From NCBI GenBank assembly GCA_019454045.1, contig SKCR01029079.1:124001-188000 (forward strand): a stretch of DNA of 64,000 nucleotides, written 5' to 3'. A model generated the notes under the pieces. That model had not been told where the DNA came from and made no database searches. It was given only the letters and a program-made list of their open reading frames with translations. This DNA is from Zanthoxylum bungeanum (taxonomy: Eukaryota; Streptophyta; Magnoliopsida; Sapindales; Rutaceae). The translations under genes and the position numbers were made by a program. Shown one piece after another: positions 11,638 through 22,590 of this stretch (positions are counted from its first letter, which is position 1; each line of letters starts with the position of its first letter).

Positions 11638-13450
11638 CAGAGGAATTGATAAAACTGATACCTCTCGAGTGATTATCTAACTACTAGAGATTCCATTAGG
11701 ATTCACAGTCGATCTAGAGTTTTGAAGTTATTTTTACCAAATAATTGGATACTGTCAAAAATATATTCTAGAAACCTCGATCTCCAACTCATGCATGCTT
11801 TTCCATGTTGATGCTCATGGAAAAAAAGATATTCATATTGAATACCTCAACCGGGAAGGTTATCATATTCATGCTGCAAATATAAATGGTCATTTTATCT
11901 GGGATGTTCCAGAAGCTTGCATGTGTGATCCATGTTGTTCTTGTTTCTATGAAGATAGCAAGGATGATGATATTTCTCGGCGACAATGCAGATCTAAAAA
12001 AAAGGACATAGTTCATTCAACTCATTGCAAACAACAGAAATATTGGCAATATGACTCTAATTCCAAGCTATAGATTGGAATTCATAAGGAAGTATCTAAT
12101 AAAGAATAACCTCTACCAATATATCACATAGCTTTTAAGATTCTCAGAGTGGAGGGTCTCCTTGATGAAAAAAGTGTGAAATAGAGTTTCCCAGCTTCTT
12201 CCAGATACAGGGTACAAAGTATGCCAAATGTTTATACACTAGTGGTTCCAGTTCAACCTTGTATGATGTTCACTCCCTCGTTATCATACCAGGAATAATT
12301 TCCTCCATTGGAAAAGAAAACAGATAATCAGACAAAGGTAGTCATTGATCTTTCGTGCATCATTCCATAGTTACTCCAAGTGGATAGTGGAAAGAGGCAC
12401 AACAGTTTGAATCAGTACTTAACTGACAAACTCAAAATGCCAGATCATAAAATAATGTCCTACACAATATTAAAGTCAAATTCGAGCGTGTTGTTCAGCA
12501 TGTTCAGCTGACACACAATAAGGTAAACACACTTACAACCTAGCTCCAAGAGATATATGATAAGATCCAATCTAAAATTACTCAACCGGATTATGATCTA
12601 AACATGATGTTACAACAACGGTACTATAGTCTATAGTTTTCTCAAAAGAAGGCAGATATCAGAAAGTTAAAAGCTGAATTAGCCCATATGGATGCTTATG
12701 GACATAAAAAGTCTTTATTCTCACCATCACAACCATCTAATCCATACAACCCATTTCACCAATATTCAAGCAGTATACATTCTTAATATACCAGCCATTT
12801 TAGTAAAATATAGTTGAACGAATATCCTTTAGAGTACAATGGCCAGCAGATTCATCAAAGCCTGTAAAATTGCCCATGGTTCACTTTCAATAGTGTTCCA
12901 TCTTTTTAATGGCAATCCAAGTTACAAGAATATACAGCTTGGATAGATGTGCAAATGCTGAAACCTGGAGCTACTTTACCAAATGTTTTGAGAGAATTCG
13001 CTTCAAGATTGATAGGCTCTCTAAGATAATGGTTCATGAGCCTAGGAGATTACCGACTGAGATAACTCTTTCAAGTGGATAATGCTTCTTTTTCTTTAGG
13101 AGCTATTCATAAAGAATTTCTTAGTGAAATGGCTACCATAGAAGAGCAAGCAAGGCTAGAATACTTCTAGATGAAGTGTTGTTATTTGAAGTTGAAAGAT
13201 ATGAACTTTCACTATCAAAGAATGTCTAAATACTATTATGAGCTCAAAGGCTTGAATGAGCCCAATTTGAGACACACCTACAACGCCTCTCTTCGCGAGG
13301 AACTTCATCCAGAAATGCATATTCTAATTCACCTTGATCAGAAGAAGATTGAAGACATGTCATTAGGAGACATCCACCAAGTGGCTCTTACTGCTCTTGA
13401 TAAACTTTGTGATCAGAAAACCTTCTTCAAAAAGCTGCTTAAGATAATAA
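11638..13450 (+). pseudogene. Endogenous caulimovirid, coat-protein region
   Basis: The frame is broken by many stops. The best pieces are 11795-12073 (a Cys-rich segment with CMCDPCCSCFYED) and 13171-13515, with a coat-protein-like segment between 12940 and 13500 containing LKPGATLPNVLREFASR and LNEPNLRHTYNASL. The latter resembles the conserved capsid core of petuvirus-like caulimovirids. It is cut at 13450 by a solo LTR and continues after 15323. Coat protein forms the virion shell; this copy is dead. Confidence 0.7.
13446..13450. repeat. Target-site duplication of solo LTR
   Basis: AATAA, repeated exactly at 15319-15323. It defines the ends of the solo LTR between them. Confidence 0.75.
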
Positions 13451-15318
13451 TATTAGTCTATAAGACATGCTTCCAAGATCCTAAACATGATTTGAGTGTG
13501 AAATTAACTAGTTAAGTTGCGAAAATACTTACATTGCTCTTGGGAGAAATTCAAAATTTCTTTGAATGAAGCTTCAAGCTTTTGTTGAGTTGTTTGAACC
13601 TTGGGCGAGTTTCCCTATCACCTCAAATGACCCCAAAAGTGCTAGGTTTGATGAATTTTTGAAGCAAAAATTCAATGGAGAGAAGAAGCAATATTCGGCC
13701 AAGCTAAAAGGGAAAAGAAAAAGAGATGGTGAATAGTGACTTGTTACAAAATTTGGTTGTTGTATTGGTTAAATGCAACATTTAAAATGCCAACCACTTC
13801 CATCACTCTTTGACAAGTGATGTAAGTCAAGTGGGTCCCACTACTTTGAATTCTAAATTTAAGTTAGCTTCTCCAACACACAACTAGACTTGGGTCCAAG
13901 TTCGTTTAATTCTAAATTAAACGAATTTGTTATTGCGACATAATTAAATCCAATTTAATTAAATAATTATGTCTCACAAAATTATTACGATAGTCGCTTA
14001 CGAATTAATTCAAAATTAATTTATTCGCCCGAATTAAAATCTAATTTTAATTTCATATTGAAATCCAATTTCAATTAATATATCTGATATATTATTTTAG
14101 CCCCAAATAAATAAATTAAATAGGAAAATCCAATTTAACTATTAAATTTATTTTATCGATTAATTCTAAATTAATCGCGTTCTCTCTTCTATACGAATTA
14201 ATCCCATATTAATTCTTGTCGCAATTAATCACAAATTAATTTTCTCTCTCATAATTAATCCCAGATTAATTCTATTCAAGTTAGATGTCATTGGTGAATC
14301 TTTGGAAAGTGACCCAAAAGATTCCTAGATATGTTGGCAGTAAATACGGTCATCAGACCATCCGAATACGTTCGTATCCCATACCACGTTCTCGCCGATT
14401 TACAAGACATGGTTGGCTTCTAGCAAAGCATCGTGCCTACCCAATTCTCCAGAAATATCCGCCGAGGAATATTATTTGTATCAGGTGTAGTAATACTATG
14501 TAATGCCTAATACGATCTAGTATCGGATGTCACATGTTAGGCTTAGGGCTGGCTCTGTGTCTGCCCCATACGAAGCATATATTAGATCCCGAGCAACTAG
14601 TCTATGTAATCGGATAGTCATGACCTAGTCATACTATCCCGATAGCTGCAACATTTAAGAGTATTAGTTCTGTATCCTGTGTGACCATCATTTTCATATG
14701 ACTGAAGTGATACTCTCATCTTGACATCACATCCAATACACTACGATTCTCAGTAAACTTAATAGAGGCATACACAGAACCTGTTAAAGCTCCATACGAT
14801 CAATATCAAAGTAAACTGATTGTAGCAAGTAATAGCGATATAAGTCTCATGTTAAAGATCACATACATCTACCCTTATTCGGATTCCCATAGACACATAG
14901 TCATACTACCAATGAGATTCCGATGAGGTCTATCCAGAGCGAAACTGTTCTCGGTCCAACGGCTAACATAACTTTTTATTACACTTACATAGGTATCCAA
15001 TACCTAAATATATGATAACTATGTCATTAAGCTTCCATAATGCGCACAAGTGTAATACTGGTCTATTTTGCATTATCGATGTCCAGTCTCGATAATACTA
15101 GACTAAGGATATTTAATGATTAACTCGTTCATGGATTAATATTGTCTCATGTCTTATTAATCTGATTTAATCATATGGTCTTTTATCATTAATTTATATC
15201 CAAGTAATCCAATTAGAATAATGATAAAATAGCAATTTTCTTTTGTCACATAGTTAATTTGTACAAAAAGATAATTTCTTTTATAAATAGTGATGTTATG
15301 GGTCATAATTATCCAACA
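13451..15318 (+). mobile_element. Solo LTR of the 1.87-kb hairpin-array family, copy 1
   Basis: This sequence is shared with 37044-39132, 39133-40257 and (reversed) 62656-64000. It ends ...TTATCCAACA; the first base pair is TA instead of TG, probably by mutation. The flanking AATAA duplication and the way the viral reading stops and resumes support a single insertion followed by LTR recombination. The LTR has no coding capacity. Landmarks are the block with ATTGGGTAGGCA-type sequence (here reversed as TACCCAATTCTCC) and the final TATGGGTCATAATTATCC. The superfamily is unresolved because no internal region is present. Confidence 0.85.
13903..14271. repeat. Array of short inverted repeats with 3-base spacers, copy 1
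   Basis: At least eleven consecutive but different short palindromes, almost all with a 3-base spacer. Examples: 13903-13923 (arms CGTTTAATT/AATTAAACG, spacer CTA), 13941-13961 (TAATTAAAT, CCA), 14002-14022 (spacer CAA), 14031-14053 (GAATTAAAAT, CTA), 14057-14075 (ATTGAAAT, CCA), 14077-14093 (AATATAT, CTG), 14157-14177 (CGATTAATT, CTA), 14195-14215 (one mismatch, CCA), 14223-14241 (one mismatch, ACA) and 14253-14271 (AATTAATC, CCA). Pyrimidine-rich stretches separate some units. Confidence 0.9.
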
Positions 15319-16437
15319 AATAAGCCATTCAAGCAAGCTTGTAGGAATCTACACTTAGAAATCAAGTGCAAAAATGATAAGCATTGTACTTGTTCTAGCA
15401 AGAAGAAATCTCACTACAAGCTCTACAAGAGGTACATGAAGAAAAAATAAAGAAGTCTAAGAAGCAAGCAGAAAGAGAAAGAAAACCTCTTTGGAACTAC
15501 AGAGTGAAAGAAAATAGAAACAAACCAAAAGATGGGCACTATTTTATTTGTAAGAAGAAAAGACAGTTTTCAAAAGATTGTCATAACAATAAGCAAATGG
15601 CTAAACTTGTGGAATAGATCCACCAGAGCACTATAGTTGATCTTGAAAATATTGATGTAGAATATTGGTTCTTATAACAGGATTACCCTGATTAAGAAAC
15701 TATTTTTTCCCTAGAAAATGTTGATAATAGCATCACAGAGTCCTCTGATGAAAACTCAGATCGTTACTTTCTAGTACTTACTCTGCAGCCCTGTACTCTA
15801 CAACAATATCATATTGCTCAGCCAACAATTCATTTCCAAATAGTCCATATCCATATCTTACATTCGAAGTATGAAAAACCCATACCAGTCTTTGGGTTTA
15901 TGGATACTGGTGTTCACAGAAACATGATGAATCCAACAGTTTACCACCAGCATGAACCAGACACATTGAATTCTTTAAAACTATAGATGGAGAAATCTTC
16001 AAAACGGACCTCATCACTAAAAGGCCCATTAGAATACATTTCTTTCCAGAGTGTATTGCTTCTACTAAAGTCATTGGTTCTGATATCCCTGATAAGGATT
16101 TATTATTTAGTTTCGATGTTTACCAACAAGTTAAACAGTTACGAATCCTTCTTGACGGAGTTAGATTCAAATGGTTGTTTCTATATACCACAATCTAGAA
16201 GATGTTCTCCTCAACTATTGTCATTGCCAACTATGAACGCATAAAAAAAACTTTATAGCCTTTTTGGTCAGGATCACACAGTAGATTTACTCACTCTTTC
16301 ACTCTATGGAAAAATGAAGACTTCTTCATTAATCTACCCTTCAAGCTCAATGAAGATATCAATCTTACCAAAAACACACATCCGGAGATGATTCCATCAG
16401 AAGACCACTTCAGACCATTGTGTTTTCATTCAGAAAT
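15319..16437 (+). pseudogene. Endogenous caulimovirid, coat C-terminus, zinc finger and protease
   Basis: Reading continues from 13445 across the solo LTR. Near 15330-15450 is a Lys/Cys-rich segment with CKNDKHCTCSSKKK, like the basic tail and Cys/His finger of caulimovirid coat proteins. At about 15890-15960 a retropepsin-like site reads VFGFMDTGVHRNMMNP, with the Asp-Thr-Gly catalytic core. Further protease/polymerase sequence runs to about 16430 across several stops. The viral reverse transcriptase and RNase H are absent: a truncated Copia element begins where they would be. Confidence 0.72.
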
Positions 16438-17925
16438 TTTCTGACGATGTCTTTATCATCTTACTGTTGTACGTATATGATATGTTGATTGTTGGCCGGA
16501 ATCAATCGAGGATTGATAATTTGAAGCAGCAACTGAGTAAGTCTTTTGAGATGAAAGACTTGGGGCCAGCTAAATAGATTCTTAGCATCAGGATCGGCCG
16601 TGATCGGAAAGCCAGGAGATTATACTTGTCACAGGAGGAGTACATCGAGAAGGTACTTCAGAGATTCCAGATGGATAAGGCTAAAGCGGTTAGCACTCCT
16701 CTTGCTACCCACTTTAGATTGAGTACACAACAGAGTCGCTATATTGAGACATAGAAGGAGGAAATGAAACAGGTTCCATACACCTCAGTAGTGGGAAGTT
16801 TAAGTATTCCATGGTGTGCACGAGGCCAGACTTAGCACACACAGTTGGATTGGTCAGCCGGTTTATGTCAAACCTAGGAAAAGAACACTGGAATGCTGTC
16901 AAATGGATAATGCGATATCTACGAGGAACATCAAATATGAAATTATGTTTTGGAAGCAGCGATAAGCCAGTGTTGATGGGCTACACCGATTCAGATATGG
17001 CAAGAGATGTGGATACCCCGAAAGTCTACTTCGGGGTATCTGATTATTCTCTCAAGAGGAGTTGTGGCATGGCAGTCTAGGTTGCAGAGATGTGTTGCAC
17101 TTTCTACAATAGAGGCGAAATTCATTACAATGACAGAAGCTTGCAAGGAAAAACTGTAGATGAAGACATTCGTCCAGGAATTGGGTTTCAAGCAGGAGAA
17201 GTACACTTTGTACTGTGATAGTCAGAGTGCTATCTACCTTGGTAAAAATTCAACCTTTCATTCAAGATCAAAACATATTGATGTGAGGTATCACTGGATA
17301 CGGACGTCCTGAGCTAAAGGCAGTTAGAACTCAGGAAAATTCACACCGACGACAACGGTGCCAATATGTTCACGAAGGTTTTACCGAAGGAGAAGCTTGA
17401 AATCTATCATGCTATAGCCGGGATGACAAAACTCTCCACATAGTCAGAGTGGGGAGATTTAGATAACTACGATTGGCTTGATCCCAACTCAGGGTACGTA
17501 GATAGTCATACAGATGCAGCCAGGGGTGGATCATTTTGAGGATTCGGTTTGGATGATTAATGGTCTGCTCAGATTTTCAAGGCAAATCTTCACCGAGGGG
17601 TAGATTTGTTAAAGTGAAGTTGCTAGTTGCCAGCATGCATATGCATGCAAAAGTATGCAGAAGAGGCAGAAGAAGCCAAATGAGCCGAAATTTTGAAAGC
17701 AACGTTCTCTAGCTTGCAACAAGCGTGTTGCCAACTTGCCAAACCGCGTGTTACTGTAGCACGCGGTTTGAGCATTAAAAAAGGAGCCTCAGAGCTCAGT
17801 TATCATCATCCCAGAACATGTGAATGATAGAAGGCAAAGTGTTTGAGAGTTTTTTGTAAAGCTTAGGGTTGTAAGGTTTGTAATTATTTGTTTGTGTATA
17901 ATAAAGAAGAATTTTCTTTCAATTC
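16438..17925 (+). mobile_element. Truncated Ty1/Copia element: RT, RNase H and LTR remnant
   Basis: Sequence from 16460 encodes the end of a Copia reverse transcriptase (active-site segment LLYVYDMLIVG, with Tyr in place of the first Asp) and then RNase H, with segments MGYTDSDMARD, LSTIEAKFI and YCDSQSAIYLGKN, broken by frameshifts near 16790, 17020 and 17300. A purine-rich tract (GAGTGGGGAGATTTAG) near 17445 marks the start of a 3' LTR remnant of about 460 bp. No left LTR, gag or integrase is present. It abuts the viral copy on the left and the XB3-like fragment on the right. Confidence 0.85.
17740..17770. repeat. Perfect 11-bp hairpin in Copia LTR remnant
   Basis: CAAACCGCGTG and its exact complement CACGCGGTTTG are separated by 9 bases. 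It is GC-rich in an AT-rich setting. Confidence 0.9.
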
Positions 17926-18437
17926 ACCTCTATTATGTGTGTTTCATTACAACACTTGTTCACTTCCATCGGGGCATTTTCTATGTGAGCTTTTGCCACC
18001 TGATTAAGCTCACTGATGAACTTCAGAGATGATGGCCAGAGTAAAGGCTCCGCAGATGCAGGATTTAACAAAGTTGCGCAAGCTCCGTGTTTGTACTTCA
18101 ATACAACTGCATATGAAATCATCCTACATAAAGATGACCATATAACAACAAAATAATTAGCAGCAAATCTCTAGGAAACTAAATTAAGAGAAAATACATC
18201 AAAAGTATATTTTTCGAAGAAAATTGATTATATGCTTTTCGAAGAAAATTGATTATATGCTTTTTGAAGAAAATTGATTACACGGAACTGGTTGCAAAAG
18301 AAAAAGATACAGAGACGCAATCAATTGATAAGAATTTTAAAATGATCAACTTTGTGTTCCTACAAGTGCAGCTATTCCAAAATATTTGGTCATTTGATTG
18401 CCTCAATTAAATTTACAACAACATGATAGAAACCAAC

Positions 18438-18885
18438 TGTAAAATATGAAGCCTTTATTCAGCCGTTGGATAAGGGACACGTAGCGTAATCCTTGCCGTT
18501 GTCCCAATTACATCAATTTGCTTGTCATATATAAAGGGTGGTTAGGTTGAGAATTAGTTAAGTTTTTCATTAATTGTTTCTCCTTATTTTTGGCTAAGTG
18601 TTAAGCCTATTCCTTAGTCCAAGTTAGTGTAATCTTCAATTGGGAATTTGAGAGATTGACACTTTTAGAGATTAGGGTTTATTATGAGATTTGGGGAAAT
18701 TACAATTTGTAAATGGATTCAAGATTCTTGAGTAATCTTGAAAGTGATTAGTGCAGCGAGCTCATTGTTCCGGAGTTCAACGTGGATGTAGTCGGGAATT
18801 TTTTCTGGCGAACCACGGTAAAAATCGTGCATTCTTGATTGTTGATTGTTTTGTTTTGACGAACAAATCTGTGAAAAACTTCACA
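18438..18885 (+). repeat. Copia 5' LTR
   Basis: It begins TGTAAAATATGAAGCC and ends AAACTTCACA. TATATAAAGG near 18528 is a likely TATA box of the U3 region. Confidence 0.95.
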
Positions 18886-18886
18886 G

Positions 18887-18898
18887 TGGTATCAGAGC
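18887..18898 (+). promoter_or_regulatory. Primer-binding site (initiator tRNA-Met type)
   Basis: TGGTATCAGAGC starts one base after the 5' LTR. Confidence 0.93.
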
Positions 18899-19888
18899 TT
18901 ATTAAGATCCAGTGGGCTGAATTGAAAAACTGATATGTGACCAAGATCAAAGCCCAAGAAAAAACCTTCTTCATATTCGGAAAAGCCATAGACGAAGAAC
19001 GCAAGAAACAGAGCTACCGACTCAAAAATCACGATCGACGATAGCAAGAAACCAAATGAGTGTTTCAGTTTAGCAAAACAAGAACCCTAGGCTGCCAATC
19101 AAGATCAAAGAAACTACCGATTACCGATCAAGATCCCATAGGCAGCAAACCAATTGCAGCTCAGATCATTGTGAGAATCACTGAGCGATCAAGATCCAAA
19201 GCCCACTCTGCCGATTGAAATCCCATGGGTGTTGTCGATTGAGGCGCCGAGTTGCAATCCATGACCTCTGCTTTCGATTAGGGCCACCAGCAAACTAAGA
19301 GTTCTGCGTGGGAAATCGAGATCCCTGTTTCGAAGCAACTGACCAAAGAATTTGTGTTGTCGAGCTAAACCCCTCTCCGCCTATGTGGTTCTCAGGAGTT
19401 TAGGTCGGCTGTTCCTAAGGGGTTCTTCTGTTTCTGAACCGCAAGAACAAGTCTCCAAATCAATTGAATAAAGACCTGGTCTTTGATTGTATCACTGATC
19501 AAGACCCCTAGGGCAGCCATTGAAAATGTTACCGAGAAATTTAAGTAACAGAAAGAGTCACCGAGTTACAGAAGGGCTGAGTTGCCGCGACCAAGAATCC
19601 TTTTTACCGATTGTTGTTTAGGGAAGTAAGGCACTGTGTTGCCTAATATTGGTTGGGTGCTTAAGGCTCAGTTGTCTGGGTGATTAAGCAATTACTGTTT
19701 GAGTGCCTTAGACATTGTACTACCGATTGTTGGTTGGGTGGACAACACTGTGTGTTGCCAAATTGAAAGACAGTGAGGCTGCTGAATTGTAGTTTTTGGT
19801 GAACAATTGCCAAGAGTGTATCCGATTGTTGATTGGGTGAGCAAGTCTCTGAATTGCCGATTAAGTGTCTGAATCAAAAGAAACAGAA
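18899..19888 (+). other. Copia 5' leader
   Basis: About 1 kb of untranslated leader between primer site and gag, unusually long for Copia. It contains repeated phrases such as CCGATTGTTGGTTGGGTG (19724-19741, with variants near 19645 and 19825) and AAGATCAAAG, so part of it grew by local duplication. No open frame of note. Confidence 0.7.
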
Positions 19889-20935
19889 ATGTCGACCATG
19901 AGACTCGACATTGGGATATTTGACAGGAAATGAGATTTCACCACATGGAAGAAGAAAATGAGGGTTCTGCTCTCCCACCATAAGGTAGCTTTGGCGTTAG
20001 AACCCGATCCAGAAAAATGGCCTAAGATGGAAAAGGAAACGAAAGACGAAATCCTGGAAGAGGCGTACAACTTGATCTTCCTCCACTTGGGAGACTCGGT
20101 CATCAGAAAGGTTGACGGAATGGACACGACCATTCAACTCTGGGGTAAACTCGAATCCTTATACTCTGTTATTTCTACACCAAATTTTGTGTTCTTAAAG
20201 GGAAATTTGTTTAATTACAAGATGCATACTAATAAGTCGATTGATGATAATTTGGATGAATTCACGAAAATGACTCAAATCCTTAAAGGAACTGACCAAG
20301 CCCTAGGAGACTCTAGCGAAGCTATGATTCTATTAAATGCATTGCCTGAAGAATATAGTGTCGTTAAGAACTCTCTACAGTACACAGGAGTTGTACCTAT
20401 GCTAGACTTGGTGATATCTGGTATAAGGGCTAGAGAGCTAGAACTTAGAACCAGTAGGAGAGGAGGAGCGAACTTATTCGTGAAAGGAAAAAATGAAAGG
20501 AAATACAATGGTCCGAATAATCATCAGATTAATAACCAAGAACCTAAAAGGAAGAAAAAGAATAAACATGATAAGAGTAAGGATAGTGGCAAGAAGTGCT
20601 ATCATTGTGGTAAGATGGGACACCTTAAAAGAAATTGTTATAAGTTCATTAGGGAACAAAAAAATGAAGGCAGCGCTACTGTGGCTGCCGAAAAGGGGTC
20701 GATGTGCCTATCTGAGGCATTGACTGTGTCTAGTGATCACATTAGTAGAGAATGGATTCTGGACTCCGGGTGTTCCTTTCACATGAGTCCGTATAGGGAC
20801 TGGTTTGTCAACTTTAGAAATTCTGACCAAGGCACTGTGTATATGGGTAATGACAACACTTGTAGGATACAGGGAGTTGGGGACATAACTCTTAAACTTC
20901 ATGATGATAAAGTTAGGATACTTACTGACGTTTGA
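19889..20935 (+). pseudogene. Copia gag and protease
   Basis: The likely start is the ATG at 19889 (MSTMRLDIGIF); a TGA stop about 15 codons later interrupts the frame, and the rest is open from 19958 to 20935. The gag core has WGKLESLYSV and LNALPEEYSVV, then a Lys-rich stretch and the CCHC knuckle CYHCGKMGHLKRNC near 20598-20640. The protease site WILDSGCSFHMSP is at about 20755. The frame ends at a TGA followed directly by YVPDLKRNLISLG in the same frame, so this is a point-mutation stop, not a natural end. Confidence 0.92.
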
Positions 20936-22590
20936 TATGTACCTGACCTGAAACGAAACCTGATATCCCTAGGAACACTAGATGAATTAGGTTTCACATA
21001 TAAACCACACAAAGGAAACATGCACATATCTAAAGGTAATAAACTAATCCTAACTGGTATAAAAAGAAACGGATTGTATGTTCTAAATGGCCAACATGTA
21101 TTCTCGGAAAAACCCATTTCTGCTTTAACTTCTAATGTTGATATGACTAATATATGGCACTTGAGACTTGGCCATATAGGCCAGAAAGTAATGCAGGTAC
21201 TCAGCAAGCAGGGATAATTTGGAAAGGACCAGTTGAAGCCACTTGAGTTTTGTGAGATCTGTGTGTTGGGCAAACAGCACAGACAGAGCTTCCCAACTGG
21301 AATTCACTTGTCAAAGGCGAATCTGGAGTATCTACATTGTGATCTATGGGGACCAGCAAAGGTCCAGACTCATGGGGGTAAAAAATATTTCCTCTCTATT
21401 GTTGATGATTACAGTAGGAAGGTATGGACATTCTTACTAAAATCAAAGGATGAAACTTTGACTAAATTTAAAGAATGGAAAGTGTTAGTAGAAAATCAAA
21501 CTAGTAACAAAGTGAAAGTCTTAAGAACTGATAATGGCTTAGAATTTTGTAATACTGAGTTTGATCAATACTGTACTAGTGAGTGTATCCTGAGACATAG
21601 GACTGTTAGAAACACCCCTCAACAGAATGGAGTTGCGGAAAGAATGAATAGAACCCTATTAGAAAAGATCAGATGTCTTTTATTCTTTTCCAAACTTCCG
21701 AGGGCCTTTTTGGGGTGAACCCCTCAATACTGCTACTCATTTGATTAACCTTAGCCCTAATAGTTCCGTTCAGTTTAAGAGCCCAGAAGAAATCTGGTCT
21801 GGTAGGGCTCATAAGCTAGCCCACCTTAGAGTATTTGGCTGTGAAGCCTATGCTCACCAGTCCATAGGTAAACTTGAACCGAGGTCTATCAAGTGTGTTT
21901 TCTTAGGATATCAAGAAGGGACAAAGGGGTATAGGTTGTGGGAAAGGGAATCACCTGGAGTCAAAATCATAGTTAGTCGGGATGTTATATTCAATGAACT
22001 TTGTTTTCCTTGTAAATCTACTAACAAGAATGCAGGTGCCTTAGAAAATGATCTAGCAGATTTTGATCTTGCAGGTGGAGCTCAGATGCAGGTGGAGTCA
22101 GGGACATCAGGGACCGCTGATCAAGTTGGTGACATGTCAGACACGGAGACATCTGAGGACACCCAGCCCAGGAGAAATAACCCGGAGGAAAACAGAAATG
22201 AAGTAGCAGATATACAAGAACAAAGTGAAGAGGACACAGTAGATCAACTGGATCAAACTGAGCAGCATGATGAAAAGCCACAAGACACATTGGCCAATTA
22301 CCAGCTAGCGAGAGACAGAAGTAGGAGGCAGGTAAGGCCTCCTACCAGGTATGATTACTCAACTAATGATTTGTATTTCTGTGCATTAATATCAAGTCAT
22401 GAAATTAATGGGATTGAGCCTGCTAGCTTAGGAGAGGCATTAAAGTCCACCCATAAACTTGAATGGGAAGCGGCCATGGAAGAGGATATGACTTCTCTTA
22501 GGAAAAACCAAACTTGGACTTTAGTTCCTAAACCTAAAAACCAGAAGTTGGTTGAGTGTAAGTGGTTGTTTAAGGTCAAAGAATGACTAC
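20936..22590 (+). pseudogene. Copia integrase
   Basis: The zinc-binding N-terminus has WHLRLGHIGQKVM and CEICVLGKQHRQSF, separated by an in-frame TAA at about 21216. The catalytic core shows CDLWGPAKV, RTDNGLEFC and PQQNGVAERMNRTLLEKIR, so the D-D-E residues are preserved. A frameshift near 21715 precedes the C-terminal part, which contains SPEEIWSGRAHKLAHLRVFG and then an acidic linker (22080-22290) rich in Glu, Asp and Gln. The frame ends at a TGA after FKVKE near 22585. Confidence 0.92.

Noticed and set aside
13903..14271. CRISPR-like array
   Set aside because: The repeated items are different palindromes, not identical repeats with unique spacers, and the DNA is plant.
3541..16437. Potentially active integrated virus
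   Set aside because: Many stops, two large insertions and the loss of the polymerase make the copy non-functional.
17919..18122. Independent small gene on the minus strand
   Set aside because: Its sequence matches the post-ankyrin region of XB3-type ligases and the preceding pieces lie beyond the Copia element, so it is an exon remnant.
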